Positions 43,171 to 52,368 of a stretch of DNA of 64,000 nucleotides are shown in pieces (position 1 is the first letter of the stretch; every line of letters starts with the position of its first letter). The translations under genes and the position numbers were made by a program. The DNA comes from CAXBGS01 sp963975425 (GTDB taxonomy: Bacteria; Planctomycetota; Planctomycetia; Pirellulales; Pirellulaceae): NCBI GenBank assembly GCA_963975425.1, contig CAXBGS010000004.1, forward strand, positions 248,001 through 312,000. The letters run 5' to 3'. Under the pieces are notes generated by a model, which saw nothing but the letters and a program-made list of their open reading frames with translations, was not told the DNA's origin and did no database searches.

Positions 43171-45075
43171 TTACGCGGCTTTCTTTTTTTTCTTGCCGGT
43201 TTTTTTAGCTTTCGGCGGATAGGGCACGCCGTTGATATAGTTCAAACGATCTTCGACATCAGCACCTTCGGTGCTGCGAGTAAAATCACTGCGCTGGACG
43301 GGGTACCGATCACCAAAAAAATCCTTGAACCATACGACCGAGTTCAACGCTTCGGTGGCCAGGACGGGATCGTCCGTCGTGTTGACGATTTTGGTCAGCA
43401 CCGTTTGCGGATTGATTTTGCCAATACGCCCCAGGAATTCTGCCGCTCGCACGCGCACGATCGGCTGTCCGTCCTGCAGCAACGGAACTGCGTCAGAGGC
43501 CAGCGAGCTAGCTTCGGTACCGAACGCGGTGCAAACCATAGCGGCCCAGTAACGAACCATGGGGTTATCCGACCGCAACGAAGAGTCCAGTTTGGCTTTG
43601 GCTTGATCAAACGGCAGCAGAGCTAAATCAGCCGTGTCGACCAAATTGGCAATCTCAGCTTGATGCGATTGTCCGAACGCAACCGGTCGATCCATCGCTT
43701 GGGCGAGCAGATAGCTCTCAGGATAAAAGCTTAGGTCGGGAAGGCCTTTGACCATTTGCTGCAAACGTCCACGCAGCTCGACCAGTGTCTTCTGATGCGC
43801 CGGGTCACCGGCCAAGTTGTTGACTTGATGCGGATCCGATTCGCAATCGTACAAGTGCTCGACCGATTTGGGCTCGAAGAATTGTTTCGTCGGACCGCTC
43901 AATTTTCCGGCGTCAAACAACTCACGCCACTCAACATAGGCCAAAGCTTTGTACCGATAAATGTTCATCAACCCGTCCGGCAAGTACGGCTGATAGTTGC
44001 GAATGTATTGGTATTTGCCTTTGCGAATCGACCGAACAAAATCATATTTTTCGTCAAAGCGATCGGCGTATCCGAAGGACTCGTCGCGAGCATTGACTTC
44101 GTCCATCGACACGCCGCTGCCCATGAACGGTTGACCATCAACTTGCTTGGGAACATCCACGCCACAAAGGTTCAACGTGGTGGGCCCGAAATCAACGAAG
44201 TTGACGAAACCGTCAATACGGCTGCCCGGTGCTGCACCGGCAAGGTGTTTGAAATGCGCCGGCACGCGGACGACCAACGGGACATGCAGCCCCGATTCAT
44301 AGATATATCCTTTACCGCGCGGAAGCACGCCGCCGTGATCGCCAAAGTAAAAGACAAAGGTGTCTTCTAGTACGCCATCGGCTTCTAGTTTTGCAATGGT
44401 GTCACCGACGATTTCGTCGATCACCTGCATACGATCGTGATAGCGGGCGTGGGTGTATCGAAACGTTGGCGTATCGGGAAAGTAATCGGCCAAAGAAACC
44501 GAAGCCGGGTCGGTCTTGGTCGCTTCGTTTTCGAACGTCTCGCGACTGAAGTGCAACGAACTTTCGTGCGATTCCGAATGCGATTGCATGTGAAAGAACG
44601 GCTGAGACTGATCGCTGCGATTGCGCCACGACGCCTTTGCCGATGAGTCGTCCCAAACCCCATCGCCTTCGATCGCGTTGTAGTCTTTCTTGCTGTTGTT
44701 GCTGGTGTAATAACCTGCGTCGCGCAGATAGGCCGGAAACATCCTCAAGCCGTCCGGCATCGGTGCCAGCTCGTAGCGACGATGAAACTGAGTGCCGATC
44801 CGCGGTCCATAACAGCTTGTCGCCAGCGTTGTACGGGCGACGCTGCAGACCGGTGCATTCGAAAACGCGTGATCAAACGTCAGCCCATTAGCCGCCATCG
44901 CTTCGATATTCGGTGCTGCCGCGCCGCCTGCAAAGAAATGTCGCAAGTAGTGGATCGAATTGTCTTCTGAAACGATCCAGACGACATTGGGCCTGTCAGC
45001 CGCGATCACCTGGGGGACGGAAGAAGATACGAACAACATCCAAAGCAAGAGAAAACCGAAAAACCGAATATTCAT
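43171..45075 (-). CDS. Sulfatase with C-terminal HEAT-like region
   Basis: Sulfatases hydrolyse sulfate esters with a formylglycine made from an active-site Cys or Ser. The 634-residue protein has a signal peptide, the metal-binding RPNVVWIVSEDNS, the active-site segment SNAPVCSVARTTL (Cys77 to Arg81) and YFGDHGGVLPRGKG with the second metal site. After about residue 450 the sequence becomes helical with HEAT-like pairs (MVRYWAAMVCTAFG and IVRVRAAEFLGRIG), followed by a Lys-rich tail. The core signature reads C-S-V-A-R, with Val where most sulfatases have Pro or Ala. The overall fold is clear; the substrate is unknown, possibly a sulfated polysaccharide. Confidence 0.9.
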   Translation of the reverse strand: MNIRFFGFLLLWMLFVSSSVPQVIAADRPNVVWIVSEDNSIHYLRHFFAGGAAAPNIEAMAANGLTFDHAFSNAPVCSVARTTLATSCYGPRIGTQFHRRYELAPMPDGLRMFPAYLRDAGYYTSNNSKKDYNAIEGDGVWDDSSAKASWRNRSDQSQPFFHMQSHSESHESSLHFSRETFENEATKTDPASVSLADYFPDTPTFRYTHARYHDRMQVIDEIVGDTIAKLEADGVLEDTFVFYFGDHGGVLPRGKGYIYESGLHVPLVVRVPAHFKHLAGAAPGSRIDGFVNFVDFGPTTLNLCGVDVPKQVDGQPFMGSGVSMDEVNARDESFGYADRFDEKYDFVRSIRKGKYQYIRNYQPYLPDGLMNIYRYKALAYVEWRELFDAGKLSGPTKQFFEPKSVEHLYDCESDPHQVNNLAGDPAHQKTLVELRGRLQQMVKGLPDLSFYPESYLLAQAMDRPVAFGQSHQAEIANLVDTADLALLPFDQAKAKLDSSLRSDNPMVRYWAAMVCTAFGTEASSLASDAVPLLQDGQPIVRVRAAEFLGRIGKINPQTVLTKIVNTTDDPVLATEALNSVVWFKDFFGDRYPVQRSDFTRSTEGADVEDRLNYINGVPYPPKAKKTGKKKKKAA

Positions 45076-45277
45076 CTTGGACCCTGTCAGGCAAGCGCGG
45101 TGATTGACCGGCGACAGCCAACGTCCGCATGGGAGTTAGAAGCGATCCATCAAGGCAGCGGCACGCAAAACTTACGGAACCGCGTGAGACACGATGCATC
45201 CGTCGGGAAACGCATCCGTTGGAATCGGGCTTGGTCGTCGGCCCGACCGGCAGAACGAATACTGCCGATGACTCATT

Positions 45278-45472
45278 CTATCTTGCCAAGCGTCGCTCTT
45301 TGAGCGCCCGTCGCTGTGCACGAATGGTGTTTCGTCGCTTGATTTCGCTGGGCTTCTCGTAGTATTGCCGGCGTCGCATGTCTTTCTTCAATCCGCTTCG
45401 CTCTACCAATTTGCGAAAACGGCGTACCGCCTCCTGAATCGACTCGCGGTCTCTCACTTGCATTCGAACCAT
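45278..45472 (-). CDS. rpsU: Ribosomal protein bS21
   Basis: bS21 binds the 30S platform near the anti-Shine-Dalgarno end of 16S rRNA. The 64-residue basic protein contains RDRESIQEAVRRFRKLVERSGL and RRRQYYEKPSEIKRR (in outline), matching the family, and its length is typical. I chose the ATG at 45472, where AGGA lies seven bases upstream; the frame is open for 87 further codons but that part is not S21-like. A small intergenic region follows on the left; no terminator is clear. It is followed at a distance by the sulfatase gene on the same strand. Confidence 0.93.
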   Translation of the reverse strand: MVRMQVRDRESIQEAVRRFRKLVERSGLKKDMRRRQYYEKPSEIKRRNTIRAQRRALKERRLAR

Positions 45473-45822
45473 TCGGTTTCCTGATATCCTCGTTTTGGGG
45501 GCGATTCCATGGGCGGCGCCGGCGTCCTGGAAATCGGCCTGGTGTGTGTGGAAATGTTCAGTTTGGGGGGTAAAGCGGCGAACCCCGCTTCGCTGGGCAG
45601 TTTGGCGCAGACCACCGACACGGGATGACCGCGCTAGTCGCTGGCGCGATACGCCCACAAATCGTGGCAAAATCCCGTGGGGGGCCACAGTGTAAGCGAA
45701 TGTGGCGTAATCGTCGCAGGGGGATTCACACAATTCATGTAAATTCGCCGTCCCGCATATCGAATTGATCGGTCGTCGGCGTGATCAACTCGGGCCGCAA
45801 ACACAAAAACATAGGCCATCAA

Positions 45823-45849
45823 CAAAAAACGCCGCTTTTCGCGGCGTTT
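45823..45849 (-). terminator. Rho-independent terminator of trxA
   Basis: Nine paired bases (AAACGCCGC at 45827-45835 with GCGGCGTTT at 45841-45849) enclose a five-base loop. On the minus strand the stem is followed by T residues (A-run at 45823-45829). It lies 28 bp after the trxA stop. Confidence 0.87.
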
Positions 45850-45876
45850 CACGTGATCACGGAGATGCGATTTCAA

Positions 45877-46206
45877 TCAGGCAACCGATGAATCGAGTGC
45901 TTCTTGCAGCGCAGCCTTGGGACGAACGCCCACAAAACTCTCTGAGACTTCGCCTGCATTGAACACCAACAGCGTCGGAATGCTGCTGATCCCGAATCGC
46001 TGAGCGGCACCCGGGTTGTCGTCGATATTGATTTTGCCAATCTTGACGTTGGGATTTTCGCTGGCCAATTCTTCGATCATTGGGGCGATTTGACGGCACG
46101 GTCCGCACCAAGGAGCCCAGAAATCAACCAGAACAGGCCCGTCTGCTTGCAGGACTTCGGCGTCAAAGTTGTCGTCAGTAAATTCTTTCACGGCATCGGA
46201 AGCCAT
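45877..46206 (-). CDS. trxA: Thioredoxin
   Basis: Thioredoxin reduces protein disulfides using its vicinal dithiol. The 109-residue protein has the classic PWCGPC at residues 32-37 (Cys34 and Cys37), the preceding VLVDFWA strand and the cis-proline segment ISSIPTLLVF. It has full length and no signal peptide, so it acts in the cytoplasm. The gene is monocistronic, with a strong terminator just downstream. Its start (ATG 46206) has GAAGGAAT upstream. Confidence 0.96.
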   Translation of the reverse strand: MASDAVKEFTDDNFDAEVLQADGPVLVDFWAPWCGPCRQIAPMIEELASENPNVKIGKINIDDNPGAAQRFGISSIPTLLVFNAGEVSESFVGVRPKAALQEALDSSVA

Positions 46207-46608
46207 TGTCGTATTCCTTCGAAGTAGGAGTAACCAGTCAGCGTAAATCGTGCTATTTGCTGCGTCCGTTATTCTTCATCGTCATGAACGCAGCGAAAAC
46301 GGGCCCACCGGTGGGGAAATTGTAGAACCGGCAGCGTTGATGTCAATTTGCCAGTCGTGGCCGGCCCCGTTAAAGCAGCATTTCGCCCTTACCGGCCGCC
46401 TTACCGTCAAACCAATGAGACAGTCGTGGATACGCAAGCGATTTGGACAAATCACCTGGTCCGGAAAATCGGCAGGCTCGGCAGGTTGGCAGAGACGGTG
46501 AACGGGGCGTAAGGAGACGCAAGTTTCGGACCAACTCACCGCGAGGCGAATGACTCGGTCGGGCCGTCGCTCGGTTTGATAATGGTCAGCCTGGCTCGAC
46601 GTCCGTCG
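46207..46608. other. Intergenic region upstream of trxA
   Basis: The region holds the trxA promoter and leader on its left. A 12-base palindrome CCCACCGGTGGG (about 46,304-46,315) is present but not followed by a T-tract. I see no gene; the open frames here are short and share no features with known proteins. Confidence 0.45.
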
Positions 46609-47433
46609 CTAAGCGAAACCGGCCGGCAACATCATCCGCAAATCACGAATAACGCGAGCGAATTGGTCCAGGATCAGCGCAGTGGCGCCCCAGATCTGGT
46701 GATCTTTGTGCTCGATCGTTGCGGCACGAAACTGGAAGCTTCCGATCTGCGTCCCTTTTTTTCTGACGGGACGTTCCTTCACATACTCGCAACGATTCGA
46801 CGTGCTCGACAACACTTTGACCGGCAAAGTGATGACCTCTGAGACTTCCACCGGGTCGGGACGCCAAGGCTGTCTTGGCGGAGAGATCAACACCACGACC
46901 GGGTGTACTCGATTGTCACTGTTGTAAACGTATTGCGTATCGAGCTCGCCGCAGTGAAAGACTTGCTCGGGAGTGACGCCTAGTTCCTCTTCGAATTCGC
47001 GAAGAGCCGCTTGCAGCGCGTTTTCACCTCGCTCGACTTGGCCACCGGGAAGACATATCTGACCTCCGTGGTGTTTTAATGTCGACGGTCGCCGCGTCAG
47101 CGGAATCGTCCACTGACCCTGCCGCTGGTCAACTTTCTGGTCGCGATAGATCGCGATCAAGACGGCTGCGTGCCGTGAACCATACCGCCACGGACCGCGG
47201 TGCCGACCATAGGACAACGACGGCGACATATCCGATCGAGGAAGCGGCGGTGAATCAGGCCGCAGTCGCCGCGCAAGTGTGTCGCGGACATCACTCAATT
47301 CCTGGGCCATCGGTGCCGAGCTAACCGCCATCGGATCATTGACCGGGGACGCTGGATCGATCAAATGCTGATCGATCCGATGCTGATCCATCGATGTTTG
47401 ATCACGAGCAGGTCGTTTGTCCGACGCAGACAT
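46609..47433 (-). CDS. CoA-type Nudix hydrolase
   Basis: The Nudix box GQVERGENALQAALREFEEELGV (given only in outline) is complete, with the RE and EExG elements for magnesium. Just before it lies TRRPSTLKHHGGQICLPGG, the pattern of the NudL/CoA pyrophosphatase branch, which cleaves coenzyme A and its derivatives. The 274-residue protein is longer than usual (about 200) because of a 75-residue hydrophilic N-terminus rich in Asp, Gln and Pro. I chose ATG 47433, four bases after the stop of the upstream gene on the same strand; the open frame extends to 47499 inside that gene. It is likely co-transcribed with the TIM-barrel gene. Confidence 0.9.
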   Translation of the reverse strand: MSASDKRPARDQTSMDQHRIDQHLIDPASPVNDPMAVSSAPMAQELSDVRDTLARRLRPDSPPLPRSDMSPSLSYGRHRGPWRYGSRHAAVLIAIYRDQKVDQRQGQWTIPLTRRPSTLKHHGGQICLPGGQVERGENALQAALREFEEELGVTPEQVFHCGELDTQYVYNSDNRVHPVVVLISPPRQPWRPDPVEVSEVITLPVKVLSSTSNRCEYVKERPVRKKGTQIGSFQFRAATIEHKDHQIWGATALILDQFARVIRDLRMMLPAGFA

Positions 47434-47437
47434 CGAA

Positions 47438-48187
47438 TTAAAGCAGCGATTCCAACAATCGACGCAATTTCCGCAATTCGACCCGGTGATCCAATCCATC
47501 CATCGGCGTCATGTGGACCGTCAACGCTCGGTCGTATCCGTCCCGATCCAGCTGCGTCACGATTTTGCCGTAATCGACTTCGCCTTGACCCACACTGACC
47601 TGAAATGCGTCCGGCCGCGTGTCGCGCAAATGCACGTTGCAAACGAATTTCAGAATCTTGTCCAAGCTCTTTCCGCTCGCCGGACCCGCGATATAAACGC
47701 TGGGATCCAGCGTGATTCCCAGGCCGTCGACGTTGTTGCATAGGACCATCAAAGTGTCGGGGTCTTCGCTAAGGCAACCCAATTGGCTGCGGACCGAAAC
47801 CCGGACGCCTTCGGTTTCACCGATCTCGACGACCTTCTGAAGATGTTCGACCTCTTCATTGAACGGAGTGCCCAGTTCGGCCGAAGGAATCGTCAAATTG
47901 ACGACCTTTGTCGCTTTGGCGATCCGACAGATGTTTTTAAAATCTTCGTAATGCTGATCACCCGTCGTCCCGAGTTCCAGCGAGTAACCGGAAATATCGA
48001 GCCGGTGCGTATGGCGAAGCAATTGAACCGCTCGGTCCAGATCAACCAGCAATTCGCTGGGACGATTCGTCTTGCCGGACTCGTGGAGTGCAATTTCGAT
48101 CGCGGTGAACTCGAGGTCGTCGAGTGCCTCGATTGCCCCTTCCAACTCCATCTCGGGCCAACATTCAGTCGATGCTGCTACAAACAC
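47438..48187 (-). CDS. Sugar phosphate isomerase/epimerase-like TIM-barrel protein
   Basis: The 249-residue protein has the AP-endonuclease-2/xylose-isomerase-like barrel seen in sugar isomerases and epimerases: ECWPEMELEGAIEAL at the start, ISGYSLELG, GITLDPSVYI and CNVHLRDTRPDAFQVSVGQGEVD, where the His and Asp residues often bind the metal. The GQGEVDYGKI element is common in this group. No signal is present. Substrate unknown. The start is a GTG at 48187 with AGGA eight bases upstream. The stop is four bases from the Nudix start, so the two form a pair. Confidence 0.85.
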   Translation of the reverse strand: MFVAASTECWPEMELEGAIEALDDLEFTAIEIALHESGKTNRPSELLVDLDRAVQLLRHTHRLDISGYSLELGTTGDQHYEDFKNICRIAKATKVVNLTIPSAELGTPFNEEVEHLQKVVEIGETEGVRVSVRSQLGCLSEDPDTLMVLCNNVDGLGITLDPSVYIAGPASGKSLDKILKFVCNVHLRDTRPDAFQVSVGQGEVDYGKIVTQLDRDGYDRALTVHMTPMDGLDHRVELRKLRRLLESLL

Positions 48188-48457
48188 TTATGCGTCCTTT
48201 GCTCTTCTCACTAACGATCACGCGATGGTCTTCGATCCTGACCGATGACTTATCCGATCGACGAAACCTAACTTCATCGCGACCGGAATCGCTGATCGGG
48301 GACTCGTCATTCTGCGTCAATCGCACAGCTTAGCGTGACCTGGGCTAACGGCAAAACCCCAGTGTTTGATTGCCATCTGCTTTACGGTGTGCGATTACAG
48401 CTTCCGGCGCAGTCGCAGGGTGCGGTGTCCGGGCCAAACGTGGGACTTCGACGGACA

Positions 48458-49006
48458 TTACGGTTGATCCTGCAGCCATTCGAGCGCCCTAGCGGCGACC
48501 TGGGCAATGGATTTGCCGCAGGTGTCAACCCGAACCGATGCGACCTCTTGATAGAGCGGTCGCCGCTCACACAACAAGGGCTCGATTTCGTCGATCAGGC
48601 CTCGCGACGTCAACGAGGGCCGCCGCTGTGCAGTGGATTCGTCGCTTTGAATCCGCCCGGCCAGTGTTTGGGCATCGCAGTCCAACCATAAACAAACCCC
48701 GGTCTTGCGAATCAGATCCCGGTTTTCTTTCCGGAGAATCGCGCCGCCGCCAAGTGAAATAACCGACGGTGTATGATTCCCCGAAACTTTCATCAGTGCG
48801 GTGGATTCCAGATCACGAAATAGCGACTCGCCGCCTTTGTCGAAAATCTGGCGAATCGTCATTTCGGCATCCGATTCGATCTGAAGGTCCAAATCGACCA
48901 ACGGCATTTGACGCTGCTGGGCGATCAATCTGCCGACGGACGTCTTTCCCGTTCCACGGTAGCCAGTCAAGTAAATATGTTGGAACAAGTCAGCCTCGCA
49001 ATTCAT
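48458..49006 (-). CDS. aroK: Shikimate kinase
   Basis: Shikimate kinase phosphorylates shikimate with ATP in the aromatic amino acid pathway. Walker A GYRGTGKT is at residues 15-22, the substrate Asp in VDLD at 37-40, and GESLFRDLE is the shikimate-binding arginine region. SLGGGAI precedes the lid, and ERRPLYQEVA is the conserved RxxxY segment. The 182 residues match the family length. ATG 49006 is preferred; ATG 49039 is an alternative upstream start. The gene is divergent from the SGNH protein gene, with the two starts 62 bp apart. Confidence 0.93.
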   Translation of the reverse strand: MNCEADLFQHIYLTGYRGTGKTSVGRLIAQQRQMPLVDLDLQIESDAEMTIRQIFDKGGESLFRDLESTALMKVSGNHTPSVISLGGGAILRKENRDLIRKTGVCLWLDCDAQTLAGRIQSDESTAQRRPSLTSRGLIDEIEPLLCERRPLYQEVASVRVDTCGKSIAQVAARALEWLQDQP

Positions 49007-49068
49007 GCGGCGAAAATCACGCGTCTTTCGGCACCCCATTGAACCACGACGTTACCAGATCCGAATCG

Positions 49069-50517
49069 GTGAACAACCGCGCAGGCTCGCCGAGCCCGTG
49101 CGGACTCGGTAGTCGCCGGCGTGGTCGCCGGCAATGGGGATTCCGATTGGCGGCCGTCGTCTTAGCGGTGCTGCCGCTGGCAATCCTGGAACTGGTCTTG
49201 CGCGTGGCGGGCAGCCCTCCGCCGGACGAATCGGCTTGGGTCGAACTGCATCAACTGAAACCACTATTTGAACTGGATGAATCCGAACACCGGTGGCGCA
49301 TCCCGCCATCGCGATCAAACTTCTTTCAACCGGCAAGTTTTAACGCCGACAAACCAATCGACACGCGGCGTGTGTTTGTCTTGGGCGGATCAACCGTTCA
49401 GGGCCGACCATGGGCAACCGAAACGGCTTTTTCAACATGGCTTCGGCTCCGACTGCAAGCCGCCGACTCGGATCATGTGTATGAAGTCGTCAACTGCGGC
49501 GGTGTCTCCTATGCCAGCTATCGCGTCGACAAAATATTGGACGAGGTCCTCACGCACAAACCCGATGCGATCGTTCTCTACACAGGCCATAACGAATTTC
49601 TGGAAGACCGAACTTATGCCGATGCCCGCGCGATGACGCCCATCGAGCGTGCAGCGACGAACATCACGCGGCACGTTCGCATCGCATCGCTGGTGTCTCG
49701 AATGATCCACGGAGTCCCGAAGACATCCAAAACGGAAATGAAGTCGGAAGTGGATGCCGCTCTCGACCACACGGCCAGTTTGGACGAATACGAACGCGAT
49801 CCGGCGTGGCGACAAGCCGTCGAACGACATTTCCACAAAACGCTTGAAGGAATGATTGCCAAATGCAAACAGGCAGACGTTTTGACAATCGTCTGCGAAC
49901 CCGCCTGCGATCTGGTCAACACGCCCCCGTTTAAGTCGCTGCCTCCAATGCGATTGGAACTTGGTGGCATTTCCGATGTTGCTGCAGCGAATCAACTGAG
50001 GCGTTGGATTCGGCGCAACGATCATTCCGCCGATGCGCACTATCGGTTGGGACGAATCCTCTATGCGAACAAAAAAACCGACGAAGCGGTGAAACATTTG
50101 ACGCTGGCACGCGACGAAGATGTCTGTCCACTGCGCGCCACAACGCCGATCGTGGCATCGGTAAAAAGCATCTGTGCGGACAACAAAATCACGTTGGTGC
50201 CGACGATCCAAACACTCGACGATCGCAACGCCGATGGTCTGCGACAGCCCGACGGCATCGCCGACCCACAGTGGTTCGTTGACCATGTTCACCCAACGAT
50301 TGCCGGCCATCAGCGGATCGCCGAAGCGATTGCCGCGGAATTTCAAATCGCGGGTTGGGGTAATCAAGATGATGTCGCCGCGGAAAGATATCGCGAAAGT
50401 GTCACGCGACAGATGTCGATGCTGGGCGAAGAATATTTCGCTCGTGGAAAACAGCGGCTAGAGGGACTTCGACGCTGGGCGTCCGGCCGCGCCGCGGCAA
50501 TCGGCGTGCATCCCTGA
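49069..50517 (+). CDS. SGNH-hydrolase-like membrane protein with TPR segment
   Basis: A basic N-terminus and one helix (GFRLAAVVLAVLPLAILELVLRVAG) anchor the protein. The next part has the SGNH order: RRVFVLGGSTVQG with the nucleophile Ser, VNCGGVSYASYR with the Gly block, YTGHNEF with Asn, and VDHVHPTIAGH with the Asp-His pair near the C-terminus. Between them lies a helical TPR-like part (ADAHYRLGRILYANKKTDEAV). Such proteins deacylate or acetylate extracellular sugars or lipids. The open frame extends upstream to 48769 across aroK, so the start is within the divergent gap; GTG 49069 is the best candidate, but no strong ribosome binding site is seen. The protein would have 482 residues. Confidence 0.85.
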   Translation: MNNRAGSPSPCGLGSRRRGRRQWGFRLAAVVLAVLPLAILELVLRVAGSPPPDESAWVELHQLKPLFELDESEHRWRIPPSRSNFFQPASFNADKPIDTRRVFVLGGSTVQGRPWATETAFSTWLRLRLQAADSDHVYEVVNCGGVSYASYRVDKILDEVLTHKPDAIVLYTGHNEFLEDRTYADARAMTPIERAATNITRHVRIASLVSRMIHGVPKTSKTEMKSEVDAALDHTASLDEYERDPAWRQAVERHFHKTLEGMIAKCKQADVLTIVCEPACDLVNTPPFKSLPPMRLELGGISDVAAANQLRRWIRRNDHSADAHYRLGRILYANKKTDEAVKHLTLARDEDVCPLRATTPIVASVKSICADNKITLVPTIQTLDDRNADGLRQPDGIADPQWFVDHVHPTIAGHQRIAEAIAAEFQIAGWGNQDDVAAERYRESVTRQMSMLGEEYFARGKQRLEGLRRWASGRAAAIGVHP

Positions 50518-50657
50518 CCGAATCTCGCAGCGATTCTCAACCACCTCGCCGATGGTCCGCTCGTACCGATGCCGCTTTGTTGATGCCGCCACTTCGGTGA
50601 AACGTAACGGACGCTAGAATTGCTTTGATTCTTTCAGTGACTTTATCGGAGACTGCC

Positions 50658-52016
50658 ATGCGGCACCTTTTCCTCATCGCCCTCTCGTTGTGCTGCGTGA
50701 CGCTTTCGACCGCGGCTCAAAATTCACCAATCCGGGGTGAGTCGTCCGCGACCCCCTATGCCACACGTTCCATTGAACCGGAGAGTGGCGAGCTGTCGAA
50801 TCTCGATCTCTCGAGCGATGCGCGGGCTTCAGATACCCGGGCTTCAGATGCGCAGGCCACTGATCCAAAGGCCACAACAGATCCGACGGCACCGCTAGAT
50901 GCCAGACAAATCGAAGAGCGACTGGAAGGCGATTTTGGTGTCGCTGAAATTGCGGCGACCAACGGCTGGATCGAGCAATTGAACATCGTTGACTGGCTAG
51001 GTCCTCTGGCGCCCGTCGCCATGTCACCATTCTTTGCCGTCACGTGCCTTTCCGGTCTCGCGCTGTGGGGGCCCGAGGCGATTACTGACAATGCGCTGCT
51101 GGGATCATCCGGACCGCTGAAGAGCGAGACGTTATTTTTCATCCTGCTGGTGCTGACGGTCCTGACCAGCTTGCCGCGATTGACCAAGGTCAGCAAACCA
51201 TTCGCACAAGCAGTCGATCGTCTGGAGACCTATGCCGTCATTGTCATCCTGTTGGCCATCAAAGTCATCTCGTCGATGGAAGCGTCGGCGGACGAGCCGA
51301 CTCAGATTGCGATGGTCCAGTTGGGCGTTTTTAGCTTTACCGTCGACACGTTGCTGGCGATCGCAATGGTGATCAACATTTTGGTCATCAACAGCGTCAA
51401 ATTCTTTTTCGAGTTCCTGGTCTGGCTAACACCGGTCCCGTTCTTGGATGCCGTCTTTGAAGTCTGTAACAAATCGCTTTGCGCTTTATTGATGGCTGTT
51501 TATGCGTTCAATCCTGCAATCGCCACTTTGTTGAATTTGGCCATCCTGATCGTCGCCGCTCTGATGCTCCGCTGGATCAGCCGTCGCGTTCGATTTTACC
51601 GAACGATGATTCTGGATCCCGTGATCGCACGCCTGTGGACGGCATTCGGTGAACCCAAAAAGCCTGAGTTGATCGTGTTTCCCAAAACAGAGTTGGGGCC
51701 GTTTCAACCGAAAAGCCGCTTGCGATTGGTGCGGTCCGGCGACGGCGAAGACGGCTGGCACTTAGAAGAAGCCAACTGGTGGATGCCGGCCAAGCGTCAC
51801 ATGCTAATCGCGACCGATAAACCCACCGTGCGGCGAGGCTGGGTGATGCACACGATCGAAGCTCAAACCACCGACGGCCCATGCCTGTTGACGTTCAGTC
51901 GGCGCTATGACCGATCCCTCTCGGGGATGGCTGAACGACTCGGACTGGAACTGACCGGCGAAACGGAAGCAACAAAGCCCGAGTCCCACGACCGAATGAC
52001 CTACGAGTTTTCATGA
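50658..52016 (+). CDS. Multi-pass membrane protein with signal peptide
   Basis: The 452-residue protein starts with a signal peptide (LFLIALSLCCVTLSTAAQ). A 60-residue hydrophilic part follows with repeated Ala-Ser-Asp-x-Arg units, then about six hydrophobic segments (LAPVAMSPFFAVTCLSGLALWG to LLNLAILIVAALML). The C-terminal 130 residues are soluble, with strands such as WHLEEANWWMPAKRHMLIATD. I do not recognise a family. GGAG eight bases upstream supports ATG 50658. It lies 140 bp after the SGNH gene on the same strand and may share its transcript. Confidence 0.8.
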   Translation: MRHLFLIALSLCCVTLSTAAQNSPIRGESSATPYATRSIEPESGELSNLDLSSDARASDTRASDAQATDPKATTDPTAPLDARQIEERLEGDFGVAEIAATNGWIEQLNIVDWLGPLAPVAMSPFFAVTCLSGLALWGPEAITDNALLGSSGPLKSETLFFILLVLTVLTSLPRLTKVSKPFAQAVDRLETYAVIVILLAIKVISSMEASADEPTQIAMVQLGVFSFTVDTLLAIAMVINILVINSVKFFFEFLVWLTPVPFLDAVFEVCNKSLCALLMAVYAFNPAIATLLNLAILIVAALMLRWISRRVRFYRTMILDPVIARLWTAFGEPKKPELIVFPKTELGPFQPKSRLRLVRSGDGEDGWHLEEANWWMPAKRHMLIATDKPTVRRGWVMHTIEAQTTDGPCLLTFSRRYDRSLSGMAERLGLELTGETEATKPESHDRMTYEFS

Positions 52017-52368
52017 GCAAATTGTCGCACGTTCTCGTGAGCAAACTGTCACACGGCTGATCCTTGCGGACCGGCCGTTTCTTACCGATGAACGGTTCCC
52101 CAAGGACGAGCCGAGCCATACGAGTGAGTCCCGTCGCCATCTGGGCCGACTTAGAATCGTCGATAACCACGGCGAATCTGGCCGGTCTGTTGGACCGGGG
52201 CTAGTCGTTAGGTATCGTGTATCGGCCCGTCCCGGACAATGGACATTCGACGTATCATGCTCGGCGTACGACTTTTGTGTCGCATGAATTTTTGTGTCGC
52301 GTGAACAACGCGTGAACATGAAGGTTTCGGGAACAGACTCGATTAACAAGCATAAACATCGGTGACAA
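52017..52368. other. Intergenic region upstream of the alkaline phosphatase gene
   Basis: No gene is supported. A long minus-strand open frame crosses it but runs antisense into the phosphatase gene and has no family likeness. The last 100 bases, more AT-rich, are the likely promoter of the phosphatase gene. A duplicated TTTGTGTCGC (about 52,274 and 52,291) is present. Confidence 0.45.

Noticed and set aside
42728..43222. Plus-strand 164-codon open frame
   Set aside because: It overlaps the sulfatase end, has no ribosome binding site or signal, and its composition looks like non-coding sequence.
45473..45733. Upstream extension of the rpsU frame
   Set aside because: The family starts at the MVRMQ region with a good AGGA site; the upstream residues are not S21-like.
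47355..47400. Repeated GATC-rich segment in the Nudix gene start
   Set aside because: It encodes a low-complexity Asp-Gln-His stretch inside the protein and has no regular repeat structure.
48769..49068. Upstream extension of the SGNH protein frame
   Set aside because: It runs antisense through aroK, has no membrane segment or family likeness, and the anchored part begins near 49,069.
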